Assembly: GCF_963169125.1 (NCBI RefSeq)
Contig: NC_084802.1
Span: 14,818,896 to 14,882,895 of the forward strand
Origin: Humulus lupulus
Lineage: Eukaryota; Streptophyta; Magnoliopsida; Rosales; Cannabaceae
DNA length: 64,000 bases
Reading direction: 5' to 3'
Shown: positions 24,252-37,007 of the stretch, in pieces
Numbering within the stretch: the first letter of the stretch is position 1
Layout: each line of letters starts with the position of its first letter
Notes under the pieces: generated by a model
Databases searched by the model: none
What the model was told of the DNA's origin: nothing
The model's input: only the letters and a program-made list of their open reading frames with translations
Made by a program: the position numbers and the translations under genes

Positions 24252-25009
24252 ACCTAGATGGGTTATTATATAGTACCTTGTGATCTAACCTACCTCGATT
24301 AGTAGACAAAGGACCTAGATGATTTTATCACATGCCATGTTAATGAGTTAATGACCATTAATATTGTAGTCCTATATGATATGCGTTTTTATAGTCATAT
24401 GTTTTATAGTATATGTATATGATATAGTCTTATGTTTATGATTTATGATGTATGTTGTTAGTAGATTTTCCTTGCTGGGCATTAGGCTCATTCCTTTATT
24501 TTTTGCATGATGCAGGAAAATGAATATAGAAGACGGGAAGGATTCGTGGCAGCTTGACATGTGTGTTGAGGATGAATGGATTGAATGGACTGCGTGAAGA
24601 TCGAGGATGACGTTGTTTAAAGTCTTTTAAATTATGTTTTTATGTATTTCCGCATTTAGTATTTAAACAATCAAAGTTTATGTTTTATTTTTATAACAAT
24701 GGGATCCCATACCATATTTTATATTCCATATCACATTTTATATTTTTACCTTATTTTGTATTTGGTACAATATTTTGGGTTTTAAATAAAGTTATGTTAT
24801 TTCTTATGTATGTATTCAAATTAGTAGCTATGTCATAGTAGTTTTTAATGGTCCGAGGTCTTAGAAATAGTCGGGGCATTACAATACATCCCACGTATAA
24901 CCCTTATGTTTGATTCTCTCCATCAAAAGGTCTCAAATGGTATTCAAATAAAGGGTTTTGGAGCTTGCAAGAAGAACAAGGATTTTGTTCTACAACTAGG
25001 GTTTGTATA

Positions 25010-25195
25010 TGTTAAGAAAAATTCACTTGATCTTTGACACACTCTCACACTAAGATAATCAAGAGCAAACACAAACAAACAACTCAGAAAGATTTACGTG
25101 ATTCAGAAGGATTTCTCCTTCCTACATCCATGGGAAGCAACACTTAAGCTCTTTATTATTCTCTTTGAAACAATCTCAATTATTACAAGTAAAAC
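25010..25195 (-). repeat. Copia 3' LTR, outer part
   Basis: Matches the 5' LTR at 63084-63270 almost base for base (ACACTAAGATAATCAAGA, ACTCAGAAAGATTTAC, AGGATTTCTCCTTCCTACA). It stops at AAAAC (25191-25195), the target duplication of LTR F; the LTR continues after 49781. Confidence 0.92.
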
Positions 25196-27730
25196 TGTAA
25201 TACCCTACTAATCTAAGATCGTTACACCGTGTGTTTAAAAATAGTTCTTAACTCGTTAAGTGAGTCATTTGAACTCAAAAGTGTTTCTAAGCCCAATCAA
25301 AGATTTATGTATTAAAATTTTTAGTTAAACATATAAACTTTTATTAAAACTTCTAATATTTACATGGGATCCCAAAAATGAGTTTATAACTGAAAGGTGA
25401 TTACAACCATGGTTACAAAAGTAGCTGGCCTTAGCGGCAAAATCAAATTCATATCAGAAGCCCCTCAAAATAACTCGATCGTGACGACTGAGCTGACCGA
25501 ATATGTACACCCTACTCCAAAGCTCTCCAACTCATGGCTGGTTACCTTTAGCTTGCCCTTACATGCACCATAAAACACCTGTGAGTCGAGGCCCAGCAAG
25601 AAAACCCCCACAAGGCATAATAATAACCCAATTATTCACAAGCAATAAACACATGATTCATAGGCGATAAATGCATTCAATCCAATCATATACATCATAA
25701 ACACATTTCACAATTACAGGTATATTTATCTCAATCATATGAATCATTTACACAACCCAGGAAAAACAACCTTCCCGATCGAGTGGGGACTGCACCCTCA
25801 AAATATGCTCGCTTTCACGATCTGCATTTCACACGCTTGCCGATGGCCTACGTTTCACACGCTTTCCAACCGACCCCACGTTCATTCTTGATGTCCGAAT
25901 ATCAATTGTACCAGCCACTCACAAATAAGTGCACTACAATAGATGCATTAACCACATCTATAGATAATTCCATGCTAGTATGCATGACAATCAATATGCT
26001 CTAGGAGCATATGCAAGTTTTCTTACCTCAAGTTCTGTGCAATTTAGCAAGACGACCCTGAGTACGATCCCTTTCTCCTGAGCCTTGGAGAAAAACCCTA
26101 CCCACAACACCGATGGTACACTTATAAGAATAATTTAGATAACGAGCTCCAAAACCAAGACTTGACTCTCAGGGCATCAGATTCCACTAAACCGGGTAGC
26201 GGAATCGTCCCCAAGCCCTTCACTATGGTATTCCCCAAACCCTAAAAAAAGTACCCTGAAACATTTTCAGTGCTGCGACGCCCCCTGGAAGCACCGTGAC
26301 CCCATAATGGACCGAGAAGTCCCCCAGAAAATAAACATTTTGAGTCATGTCGCCCCCACAAAGGGCCGCGATGCCACAACTAGCAGAGAGATTCCCCCGA
26401 ATTTCTTCCCATTTTGATCCGCGACGCTCCCTAAAAAGGGTCGCGGTGCCATGACGGTCCGAGGGAAAACCCACCCTCAAAGGAACTCAAGTGGGTCGCA
26501 GTACTCTTTCCAAGCATCACGACGCAATCGCGAAAAACCCAGAATGCGATTTTCCCCCTGCGATTTCAGACCCCCAAAACCCATTTTAAAGCCCCAAATT
26601 CAATCTCAATCCAACTAACCACTAGCATACAACATCAACATAACATAACCAAGCCTAATAACAATTTAAGCTAACAATTCAAGCTTAAAGATGCCAAAAT
26701 TCAATCATCCATCAAAACACATCTAAACCAGAAAAAAACTAAAGAAAAAACCAACTAACCTCAATCCTTGCTACAAATTTGACTCCCCAATTGGTTGTAC
26801 AAGACTTAGGCATCTCTAATCCCTTCAATTGTTACCTAGTTCCTCAAAAATTTCCCCCAAAGCTTCACCAATCACCTATTCCCACCAAATGCTCTGTTGG
26901 GAAAACTTATACAGGATTTTATTTATTTTCATGTAGATCTTTTATCAAACAAATTAATATGAGACAACCTAGAACATGTTTCTAAAATTGAATTAAAAAA
27001 TAAATAATGATAAGAACACTTCCATTATACGCGGCGGAATGAATGAGTCATTCCTTCAGTTTTTCTAACCCTTGTATCCTTTTTGTCGCAGGGTATCACC
27101 AAGAAACTGAATTGATCCTCAGTTTTCTTCACAACCATCCAAAGTATCCTTAGAATTACCTAGACTAGAGTGGACAATTATCAACACATTAGATAGATAC
27201 AGAGAGAAGAAGAGAAAATAATATCGAGGCTTAGAAAATGACTTATGCTGTAGAGAGAATCTAAAACCTAGAGCATCAAGACTAGATCTTCTGATCTCCT
27301 CAAAAACTGTGATTTAAAAATCTAATTTCAACTCCCACTTAGCATTCCTTTTATAAACTAAATTAGGTCATTTATTTTAATTAAAAAATCAATAAAATAA
27401 TAGCCAATAATCAGCCCTAGGTCGAAATTATCATGGGCTTTAGGTCTGTGAATTTTCCTTTTAATTATAAGCCTGTTGGACTTAAAATCAAGGCTTGTAT
27501 TATTTTCTATTGATTAATTAGTTAGATAATTATTTAAATCCTTTATCAAATTAATTATTTATAATTTGACCCTTGATTAAAACTTATTTATTAATTTAGA
27601 TACCAATTTATCTTAAATAATAAATTTGCCCTAATTTCCCTTTTCTTCTCTAAATTACATAACTCTGTGAAACTATCCAAAATTGACCTGGTCAACTTTG
27701 ATAATTAAATCAATTAATTGAGACAATCTA

Positions 27731-29627
27731 TGTAGAGTCCAAGAACTTTACTTAGCTAAGATAGATAGTAGTATGATAGTATTTATAGCATTATCTTTGT
27801 TACTATGGATTTTTGGTTCAGACCGGGAATTATTTGGACACTCATAGTAGTACTTATAGATTTTCTAAGTTTAATCTATAGTTTAAGAATATTAAGTATA
27901 ACCTAAGGTTTGATTAAAGTGACTGATATTAAGGATCATATTTATTATATTATAAGGTTTAGACATCAACCAATAGGATTTGAAGCACATGTTATGAATG
28001 GTAATTAAGGATTAAGTATTTTGGAGGATTAAATCTAATAAGGAGTAAAGTTTGAATGTTATAGGGTCAGTCAGCAGCTTTGAGTACGTTGAGGGCTTAG
28101 TCAAGGTTGTTTACTCCATTCAAACTTAGCTAAAAATGTGTAATTTCGTGTTTAAATATTCAGCGAGTGCCGATATATCGCAGCTATAGGGGGCGATATG
28201 TCGCAGCACGTAGATACGGAAAACACGAAACGATGCACGGTCGCCTCGGGCATACTGGCCCAGGCGATATATCGCCTACAGGGGGCGATATATCGCCTCC
28301 TTCAGCATGGATTCAAACTCTTTTGAATTCATTTCCTTTCAGCCATTCAAACTCCTTGAACAGTCCAGCATCTTTTGAACGAGTCTTCAGCCTCTGCTGA
28401 ACGATTATTCAAATGATTTTCACCTAAAAAGCCATTATTTTTATTCAAGTAAAATCAAGATATTTTCATTCCCAAACTCTATAAATAGGACCTAGTACCC
28501 AGCCATTATTCACCATTTGCTCTAAGTTCAGAAGCTGCTAGTGTTAAGTGAGTGTGAGAGTGTAAACACCTGGTTTGGGGAAAAACTATAAGCTTAAACA
28601 TCATAAGCTTATCAAACACTTTGGGAAGTGAGTTCTATAGTATTTCGGTGGAAGTTAGATTGATCTTGCAAATCTTTGAGGTAAACCCGAAACTCTACTT
28701 CATTTATTTCATGTTATTTCCTTTCTCAAAACCTTCTACTCAGTCCCCTAACCTCATTCTTATTTTGGTTAGGGAATCCAAGTTCTTAAGCATAGAAGTT
28801 GGTAAGTATGTTTTTATGGTTTAGTTTTTCCATCTCTTTCATTTCATCTCCTTTCTTTAGACTCACTCTTTCATTATGGTTTTAGGAGTGTTCCAAAAAG
28901 TCCCAACTCAATCCATTTTATCCCGGTAACTTTGGTAAGGAAAATAGGCTAGAATCTATATGTTTATGTTTATGCTATTTTATGTGTTATGTTTTCATAT
29001 GTTATGAATATGTTATTGATGTGTATGTTGTAGGCTTGGGCATATGCCCTATTTGACTAACAAGACCCCAAAAAGATTGTGGGCATAAGCCTATTTAGCT
29101 GGTAGGACCCCACTAATCTCATGGGCATAAGCTTGTTTAGTCTATGGGACCCCAAGTAATAATGGCCATTATAATAAGTGAATTATGTGTTATGATATGT
29201 CTTTACGTTATTATGAAATTATGTTTATGTTTATGACTATGTGTTAGATTTTCCTTGCTGGGCATTAGGCTCATTCCTTTCTGTTTATGTGCAGGAAATA
29301 AGCTTTAGAGGCGGTAAGATTCGTGACGCTTAGAGGATGTGTATCGATGGTGAATGGAGTCAAGGGGCCGAGCGTTATTCGATTCGAGGATGTAGTCTTC
29401 TTTATGTTTTTATGGTTTCAAATGTATTTTCCGCATTTTCTATGTAACCCTTTTTACTTTAAGTTGTTTTTGTTTTATAGACAATGGGTACCCATATCCT
29501 ACTTATTTTATGAAAGTAACCTTTGTTTCCACAAGTTCTTAATAAATTATGGTATTTCCGCAAAAATGTAAGTTTTATGTATAGATTCGTTAATGGTCCA
29601 AATAGTCTAGATTAGTGGGTCATTACA
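27731..29627 (+). mobile_element. Solo LTR X2 nested in B
   Basis: 1897 bp, starting TGTAGAGTCC and ending GGTCATTACA, with perfect target duplication ATCTA at 27726-27730 and 29628-29632. It is a second copy of family X. It keeps four palindromes of CGATATATCG type (28170, 28194 with one change, 28265, 28286), three ~55-bp units around GGGCATAAGC (29038-29155), and the block CTTGCTGGGCATTAGGCTCA near 29254. Confidence 0.93.
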
Positions 29628-30089
29628 ATCTAGATGATTTTATCCAAGGTACAGTGGGGACCATGGGCCTATGAAATCAAGCTCCAATAAGTTATCATAA
29701 ATTTAACAAATAAATCTACTAACTTATTAATTCCTTGTGACTCCACTAAAGACTCAGAATTTCACTCTTGAATTCATAGAACACTCCATAACAAATACAT
29801 ATACGTTATTAAATATCCATTGTTACAACCATAATTGTCATTCAATCCTCTATAGACAGTCTACAATAAGATGAGACTATAATACCGTTTTACCCCTCAT
29901 TGTATTTTATCCTTAAAACACTTAGTTCCTTGTAAATGATATTTCAGTAAACTAATATTAATTACTGAAATGAAATCTCTATCATTTAGCACCTTGAACC
30001 AAACTTAAAGGAAACCATCGTTTCACTTCTTCATTAGAAGCTATAGATGTTCACATCTATGATTAACACTCCCACTCAATTATACTACC

Positions 30090-30697
30090 TGTTGACCCTT
30101 GATTTGGTCAACGACATGGAGTCAAAATAACGACAGGAAATGAGATGAAAACAAGAAGAGAATAAAATGAAAAGTAAATAACATAAACGATTTATAGTGG
30201 TTCGGCCCCAATTAGATGGTAATGACCTACGTCCACTTAGTGTTCTTATTGATATTGAATCCCATTAATGTGATCAAAGAACTAGGGTTCTTGAGTTTCA
30301 CAAGCCTTAGGAAGATTACAATTTCAGTGGATAATCACACTGCTTTTCTCTCTGAATACAAAGATTAAAAGTTCAAAAGTCTAGACCTCCCTTCCTTGAG
30401 CCCTCCTCTTCTTATTTATAGGCTCAAGAGGGTTACATGGGCCGATGGGCCTTAATTACAATTAATATCAACATATCAAGGTAATAAAAGGAAACATTAT
30501 AAATGTAATTATTACAAGATTGCGTATCCCAAAGGAAGTAAATGAGAGTATGCGACCAGACTGGTCGCACCTCATCAAGAGACTTGACAAATCAATAATT
30601 ATCTGGTCGAACAGGATCTCTTCACTCGAAATCGCCACGTGCCAGCCACGTGTAAGAAAATCTTGCCACGTCATTGGGAGCCATTTTTTGGTAAACA
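30090..30697 (-). repeat. 3' LTR of element C
   Basis: 608 bp, opening TGTTGACCC and closing GGTAAACA on the plus strand. It aligns throughout with 47973-48578, with a few per cent scattered differences and a short indel near CACGTGCCAGCCACGTG. A minus-strand TATA box (CTATAAATAAG) lies near 30411-30424. Confidence 0.94.
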
Positions 30698-30713
30698 TTT
30701 GCCCCCAAAGTTT
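30698..30713 (-). other. Polypurine tract, element C
   Basis: On the minus strand AAACTTTGGGGGCAAA sits directly against the TG of the 3' LTR, as expected for the plus-strand primer. Confidence 0.8.
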
Positions 30714-30899
30714 ATTTTACTGCGACTAGCATAAAGTAAACATAGGTGATCGACCTTTCGCATGCCCCGTCAAGTCTATCAGAGCCATCCATGCCTTTTC
30801 GAAAAAGGCAACTAATCATGTCTTTTCAGTTTCCCAAAAGTGGTCTGACGGCTATTGCACTTACCCATGCCTTGGAAATTTACCCTTTATGATTGCCTA

Positions 30900-33800
30900 G
30901 GTAACCGCCCCTTGCTCAATATAAGTACCCCCTCAAAATTACTTTTTACCTTTTACTCTTTCCTCAAGAACTTTGAAGAACAAGACATGATAGTTCAGGA
31001 ATTCAGACAATCCTTCACGATCTGCGGAGTTTTTAGCCGGAGACTTGCCTTAACATTTTAGACATTTAATTTAGGGCATAAAATCGAAGTAAAAATTTGA
31101 TTTTTAAGCTTGTAGAAAAACTGGGTTTTTCTCGCCCCTTCAGAGTCGAAAAAGTTTCTCCTGAAAAAACTTTTTACTTCGGCTTTTTTATCCGTTTTCC
31201 AAACTGTTCGAATATGATTTAGTGTTTCTGTCAGAATGTTGATGGTCGTATAAAAAATTCACTTTTCTACATGAGCACCATTATTCCAACTCTTTACACC
31301 TCTTGGTATTTTGGGTCGTAGATTCTCATCCCCCCTTCTCTGTTCGCAGATTTTCATGCAAGATCCGTGAGGAGGTGAGAGGCCAATCGACGACGACCTG
31401 TTGGCGCAACTGCTTGAAGACGAAGAACAACCGTCGTTGCTAATCCGAGAAATTCCTTTCTCTTGCAACCCTTCAGATAATCCCTCGACCAGACCGCAAA
31501 ACTTGGGCCGAGTGAAATCGACTGACCAGAAAAGAAAATCAACCAACCCTTAAAAAAATCAGCCTGCTCCTCGGGCTGAAATTCCTTCGACAAGCGATCG
31601 AGCCGAAAAAACTCATCTCGAAATTCAAACACAGGCCCAACCCTGAGACGTCCTTCGACCAGACGTCGAATGGTATGTTGCTCCTTCTAGCCAAATCACT
31701 GCTAGAATGCTAACCAATTACCTCAGGAAGTACAAACTTCCTGGGGTAACTTTATTCAAACCCACAAACGACCGGTGGGCAAACCTGCCTGGCGGCGCCT
31801 TCAGCGCCTGGTCGAGATACCATATTGAGGCAGAAGCAATCTTGCCTATCCATCCTTTTTTCCAAGGAGTGGCCAATTATTTCGAGGTCGCTCCTTTCCA
31901 AATAACTCCAAACGGGTATAGAATGCTTTCTGCTCTCTATATCCTATGTAACCATAAAAAAGTGGCATGTCCCTACGCCATATGAGATCAACTACCTGTT
32001 TGATCTTAAATCCAACCCCAACCAAGACAACACGGGGTTTTTTCATTTCTGTCACCAGGAATCGACTCGCATCTTCCTGAGTGAGACTACCTACAAGTCC
32101 AATGTAGGAAAGTACTTCCAGGAGTACTTTTTAACTACTGATCTGGTTTCCAACAACCTAGCCTTCACCCAAGGAGGTAATTTCTTTATTTTTTGGTCGT
32201 TTATTTCTTTTTATTTTATTTTCATCCTCCTTAGAAAATTATTACTCTTCAGGTCTATGGCAACGACTAGCTCCTACTCCAGAAATGGAGATTCAAGCAA
32301 CATCTCTGGCCAACATGACCGACGTAGAGAAAAGCGTCAAAGAGCTGGTCACTGAAGCCAACCTAAGGCTGGTCGGTCTTCTGGCACCTCACCAGGATGT
32401 GAGGGAATCAACAGCGGGAAGTGCCACTAGCGGAGAAGTTCCTGAGCAGCACCAAGACGTGTCACAACCTCCAAGGAGGAGGACAACTGGGGTGACAACC
32501 ATGGAACCCTCCAGCACCCCGTGAGCAGACGCTCCCCCTGCCCCTTTGGGAAAGAGAAAAAAGAAATTTTTTGAACACCTCGCACCCATCGAAGAGTTTT
32601 TAGATGAAAACGGTACTGTCTTCTCACTCTTAGACAGTTTGCCCATTCCCTGTCATTTATTTGACGGGGACAACAATTTTAAGTACACACCCAATTTAAA
32701 TTCAGATTTCTTCCAGGCAGTGAGTGAGTGTAGCAGTAGTTCAGTAAGTCATGTAGCGACCAATAGTTATAGCCCAGGTATTTTACTTATAATTTCCTTG
32801 TTCTCATTTTCAACTCCATCTACACATATCGTCTAACTGCTCGCAATGTTTCCTTACTTATGTCATCTGGAGATATGTTTGACCGCTACATCGCACCTGC
32901 TGCTCCTTCGAGCAAGAAGAAAAAGAGCAAGCGACATTGTGGAGAGAGCAGCAAGGCTCCTTCAACAGAAAAGGCCCAGACTGGGGATCCTCCAGTAGTC
33001 GCTCCCTCAAAAGAAACAACATCCCCTCCGTCTCAACTCAACTAGACGTCTCCCTTTGCACCAGTCGACCAGAATCCTACCCCTCTAGCACCTGCTAACC
33101 AGACACCTCACGATTAACCTAGAGATGTCCTGACAAGCACCGTGGTCAGCTCGAACAAAGAGAGAATATACAAACTCTCAAAGCATAAACGCAGTTGAGA
33201 GGCCATCATCGGCATAGACTCCATGGAGGCCGATCAGATAATAAACCGAGCACTGAACGAGCTAGCCAGTGTAAGTTACTTTCTATTGCTGAGCTTTATT
33301 TATTTTACTTTGTCATTTTCTGCCATCATCTTATCTTTTTATCTGATCGTAGGGAATGCTGACTATGACTGCCGGCTGGCGCTGCACGGGGGCTTTGATC
33401 ACCCAGACCAAAGAATCTGACGCCAAGCATAATGAGGAGGTTAAGGTGCTCGAGGGGAAAAACACTGAACTACTCAGGAAAAAAACTAAACTGCTCGAGC
33501 ACAATTCCAAGCTGGCCACAGAGCTTCAACAGTTTCAGACTTCCCTGACCAAAGCCATTGAAGACAAAGAGAAGTTTAGGGAGTGTGCTAAAGTTAACTT
33601 TCTAGAGGCCAAACATCTTGAGGCTGAGCTGATCGCAGGTAGAAAGGAGACTGAGGAGCTGGAGGGGCGTGTCAAGGAGCTCGATGAGACTAATGCCAGC
33701 AATTTGGAGAGGTATAGGGGAGCCACCTTCCATTGCTTTTATGAGTTCTGGAAGCACAATCACGGGGCCAACTTCAATTATCTTTTTGAGCACCTGAGGT

Positions 33801-33962
33801 GAATTGAAATAGCCCGGTGCACTGCTCACCTGGAGGAAGAAGAAAGAGCCAACATTCCTGCCTCCCCAAAAATCTCCCTAGCCACAGGAATTGAAGGCGT
33901 GGAAAATGAAGTTGGAACCACCGTTGACCAGGAAAATCTTCAAGACCCTCCTGCCTCGTAGT
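30900..33962 (+). pseudogene. Antisense multi-exon gene of element C (Transposase_28-like + coiled coil)
   Basis: Transcribed against the retrotransposon. A weak TATA (CAATATAAGTACC) lies near 30918. The exon region 31707-32177 has AWSRYHIEAEAILPIHPFFQ and VAPFQITPNGYRMLSALYIL, fitting PF04195 ('putative gypsy type transposon'); the frame shifts near 31980 and continues EINYLFDL. GT at 32178 and AG at 32252-32253 bound a clean intron. Later exons carry a Lys/Ser-rich segment (32860-33045) and, after an intron with GTAAGT near 33270, a Glu/Lys-rich coiled coil (33420-33700) followed by FHCFYEFWKHNHGANFNYLF. The stop is at about 33960. It has the same architecture as the antisense gene at 10232-13800. 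Product function is unknown. Confidence 0.78.
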
Positions 33963-34619
33963 ATTTTTTTTCTTTAATTTTATCTTGTAGTCAAGACAAT
34001 TTATATTTTTATTGCTACACGGGAAGCTTTCCTTTTAATAGACAATTACATCCGAGCAGTAACTGCTCGCGGTGTAAAGGGATTCATTTTTGATATTATA
34101 ATACTTGTATTTTATTACAACATCTGTTCGCATGACCAAACTTAGCATAGTACTTTGATTTGATTTCACAAAATAACAAGATTTTGAAAAATACTCTAAG
34201 TACCCTAGCATGCTTTCACTTATTTTGCTCGTGTGTTTACAAACCTTTTGATATGCTTTGCTTACTAGATACCTTATATGCCCCCCAAGTGATTGAGGAG
34301 CTTTAGGTCCTCGGTCACTTGCCTTGACTGGGACCTGTTCGAACATTCCTGCTCAGAATAAATACTTGTAATTATGAAAATATAGCAAAACAACACATGT
34401 AATGAGCAAATACTTGTAATAAATACAATAGTTGGCAAGATTAATTGGTTGCGCACAATCCCTTTTATTTCTAGTAATAAATGGACAAATTGTGTCTATA
34501 CGAGTGATCACTAAAATGATCTTACACTTATAAGCGATCAGTCACAAAAATGAATAACCCTTGTTCATAAACTTGTAAAAAGTAAAATTAATACAAGCCA
34601 ATTCTTTAAGAAGAATTGT
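33963..34619. other. Non-coding spacer between antisense gene and pol of element C
   Basis: About 650 bp, AT-rich, with no recognisable domain. It separates the convergent 3' ends of the antisense gene and the polyprotein. No tandem repeat array like that of Tat element 1 is seen. Confidence 0.6.
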
Positions 34620-35707
34620 TTATTGATAGTACTTGCGCAGGTGTTCTCCATTCCAATAACGAGGAACGAGATCTCCATTTAAGCAGGAAAATTTGTATGT
34701 GCCTGGATTAAGGACTTCTTCGATTTGGTACGGTCCTTCCCAGTTAGGTTCGAGTACCCCAGTGGCTTGATCACGGGTGTTAAGGAAAACTATTCTAAGG
34801 ACTAGATCTCCCACATTAAATTTCCTTTCACGTACTTTAGAATTTAAATACCGGGCGACCTTTTGCTGGTAAGTTGCTACTCGGAGTTGGGCTTGTTCAC
34901 GCTTCTCATCGATCGAGTCCAGCGATTCCATCAATAACTGACTGTTGGGGTCTTGATCATATACTATCCGTCGATGCGATGGCGGATCTAATTCAACAGG
35001 TAGCATAGCCTCATATCCACAAGCTAGGGAAAATGGAGTATGGCTGGTTGCTTTTCGATGGGATGTTCTGTACGACCAGAGGACTTCAGGAAACTGCTCT
35101 GGCCATGCCCCTTTTGCTTCCTCAAGCCTTTTCTTTAGAGTATCCTTCAATTTTTTATTGGCAACCTCGACTTGACCGTTTGCCTGCGGGTGAGAAGTTG
35201 AAGAAAAGCTTTTGATAATTCCACGCCACTCGCAAAAATCCGTGAACAGATCACTATCAAACTGCGTGCCGTTGTCTGAGACAAATTTTCTTGGCAATCC
35301 ATAGCGACACACAATGTTCTTGACCACAAAATCCAGCACTTTCTTGGTTGTTATGGTTGCAAGTGGCTCAGCTTCGGCCCACTTCGTGAAGTAATCAACA
35401 ACCACCATGGCGTATTTGACGCCGCCTTTCCTTATGGGAAAAGATCTAATTAGGTTTATACCCCATATTGCGAATGGCCACGAACTTTGCATCTCATTTA
35501 GCTCATTAGGGCTGCTCGCGGAATCTTAGAGAATCTCTGGCATTTGTTGCATTTTCGAACAAATCCCATTGAGTCTTCGTTCATTGTTGGCCAGAAGTAT
35601 CCTTTTCTTAGGATCTTTTTCGATAAACTTTGCCCCCAGTGTGGTCCCCACAAACGCCTTTGTGGACCTCTCTCATCAATTCTTTGGCATTTTCTTTTGA
35701 AATACAC
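34620..35707 (-). pseudogene. Gypsy integrase of element C, first catalytic Asp lost
   Basis: Integrase inserts the cDNA into the genome. The H2C2 zinc-binding part is at 35707-35498 (ILRKGYFWPTMNED, then CNKCQRFSK), with its first His residues in an upstream, shifted frame (HKGVCGDHTGGK). The core at 35492-34980 has VVVDYFTKWAEAEPLA, VSDNGTQFDS and HPQANGQVEVANK, so the second Asp and the Glu are kept. The first catalytic position reads WGINLIRSFP where the family has G-I-D-L, so Asp is Asn. The C-terminal tail GDLVLR, PNWEGPYQIEE and HLRKYYQ ends at a stop at 34620. The stop between the two parts and the Asp loss make it inactive. Confidence 0.92.
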
Positions 35708-35959
35708 CCGAGGAGTGGCATAGAGTATCCTCTTCGGTACAGAATTCCGTCGACCAGGATGAACCTAGCAGCTTGCTGCTGAATAGTCCTGGCTTTGTTT
35801 CTGTCCGTCGGTAACACACCATGCGTCAAGTACTCAATGAAAGGTGCCATCCATGTATCTGCCGCCTGAATCACAAGAGAGGTTTCTTCTACTTGGATGC
35901 TTGGTGCGGACAGCCGTTCAACATGTACTATATTCAGTGTGTCAGCATCCTTGGCACTT

Positions 35960-36430
35960 GCTAACTTGGCCAAAGCATCAACGTTTGAGTTTTGATCGCG
36001 AGGTACTTGCTGGAGAGTATACTTTTCAAATTGTGCCAACAAATATTTTGCTTTATTCAAGTAGGTAACCATCTTTAGACCTCGAGCCTAATATTCTCCA
36101 ATGATCTGATTAACCACCAACAAAGAGTCACTATAGATTTCAAGTGACTTTATGTTCATGTCTCTGGCTAATCATAATCTTGCGAGCAGTGCTTCATACT
36201 CTGCTTCGTTGTTGGATGCCATGAAGTCGAATCTGATTGTGCAGTGGAATCGATGTTCTTCAGGCGTCACCAAAATCACTCCGGCTCCAGCATGGTGCTC
36301 ATTAGAAGAACCGTCTGTAAACAACTTCCAAGAGGGAGTTTGGATTTGAGGTTCAGGCTCTTCTGTTTGCTCGCTATTTGGAAGCCCAGTGAGCTCTGCG
36401 ACGAAGTCGGCTAGAGCTTGTCCTTTTACT
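35960..36430 (-). pseudogene. Second (archaeal-like) RNase H of element C
   Basis: The frame reads PSWKLFTDGSSNEHHAGAG, then NNEAEYEALLA, SDSLLVVNQI and LAQFEKYTLQQVPR, the pattern of the additional RNase H (RVT_3 type) found only in Tat-clade gypsy elements. The catalytic Asp of TDGSS, the Glu of NEAEYEAL and the Asp of SDS are present. Two stop codons interrupt the frame near 36170 and 36090. Confidence 0.88.
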
Positions 36431-36435
36431 GTTGC

Positions 36436-36960
36436 TCATGGTAAGTAAGAGATTTCAAACTGCCCAAGTTCCACCGCCCACTTTAATAATCGGCCTGCGG
36501 CTTTCGGCTTCTGCAGAACTTGTTGTAGAGGCTGGTCGGTTAAAACTGTGATTGGGTGAGCTTGGAAGTATGGCCGCAACTTTCTAGAGGCTAAAATCAA
36601 GCAGTAGGATAATTTTTCAATAGGAGGATACTGTAACTTTGCTATTTTGATTACATAATAGACGATTTTTTGCACATTCTCCTCCTCTCATACCAAGATA
36701 GCACTAGCAGCATATTCGGTGACCGCCAAATATATGAACAAAGTTTCCTTTTTGATCGGCTTAGATAGGATCAGCAGTTGCGACATATGCGTCTTTAAAG
36801 CTTGAAAAGCCTGTTCGCACTCCCCATCCATTCAAATTTCTTGTTGCCTCTAAGTAGATTAAAGAATGGGACACACTTGTCTGTTGATTTGGAGATAAAT
36901 CTACTTAGAGCAGCAATCCTTCCGGTCAAACTTTGAACATATTTGATCTTCGTTGGCGAT
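36436..36960 (-). pseudogene. Gypsy RT-associated RNase H of element C
   Basis: After the RT domain the frame continues with stops: IKYVQSLTGRIAALSRFISK (about 36930-36880), FNLLRG, YLAVTEYAASAILV, then KIVYYVIKIAKLQYPPIEKL, ASRKLRPYFQAHPITVLTD and LLKWAVELGQFEISYLP. This is the RNase H that always follows reverse transcriptase in Ty3/gypsy polyproteins. At least two stops are seen, including one after SAILV near 36690. Confidence 0.88.
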
Positions 36961-37007
36961 TTCATGCTGATCAGGGCCTCGATCTTCTTGGGATTAGCTT
37001 CAATTCC

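Larger units (their letters stand above)
19988..24883 (+). mobile_element. Solo LTR X1 (with two nested insertions)
   Basis: Begins TGTAGTGTCCCAG and ends GGGCATTACA. The 5-bp target duplication ATACA is perfect at 19983-19987 and 24884-24888. Removing nested Y and the Cassandra LTR leaves about 2.1 kb that aligns end to end with X2 (27731-29627), including four CGATATATCG palindromes and the block CTTGCTGGGCATTAGGCTCA near 24471. No internal retroelement sequence remains, so it is a solo LTR. Confidence 0.92.

Noticed and set aside
27731..29627. X2 as an independent gene-containing region (frames at 28167 and 29323)
   Set aside because: It is a solo LTR with ATCTA duplication; frames are not shared with X1.
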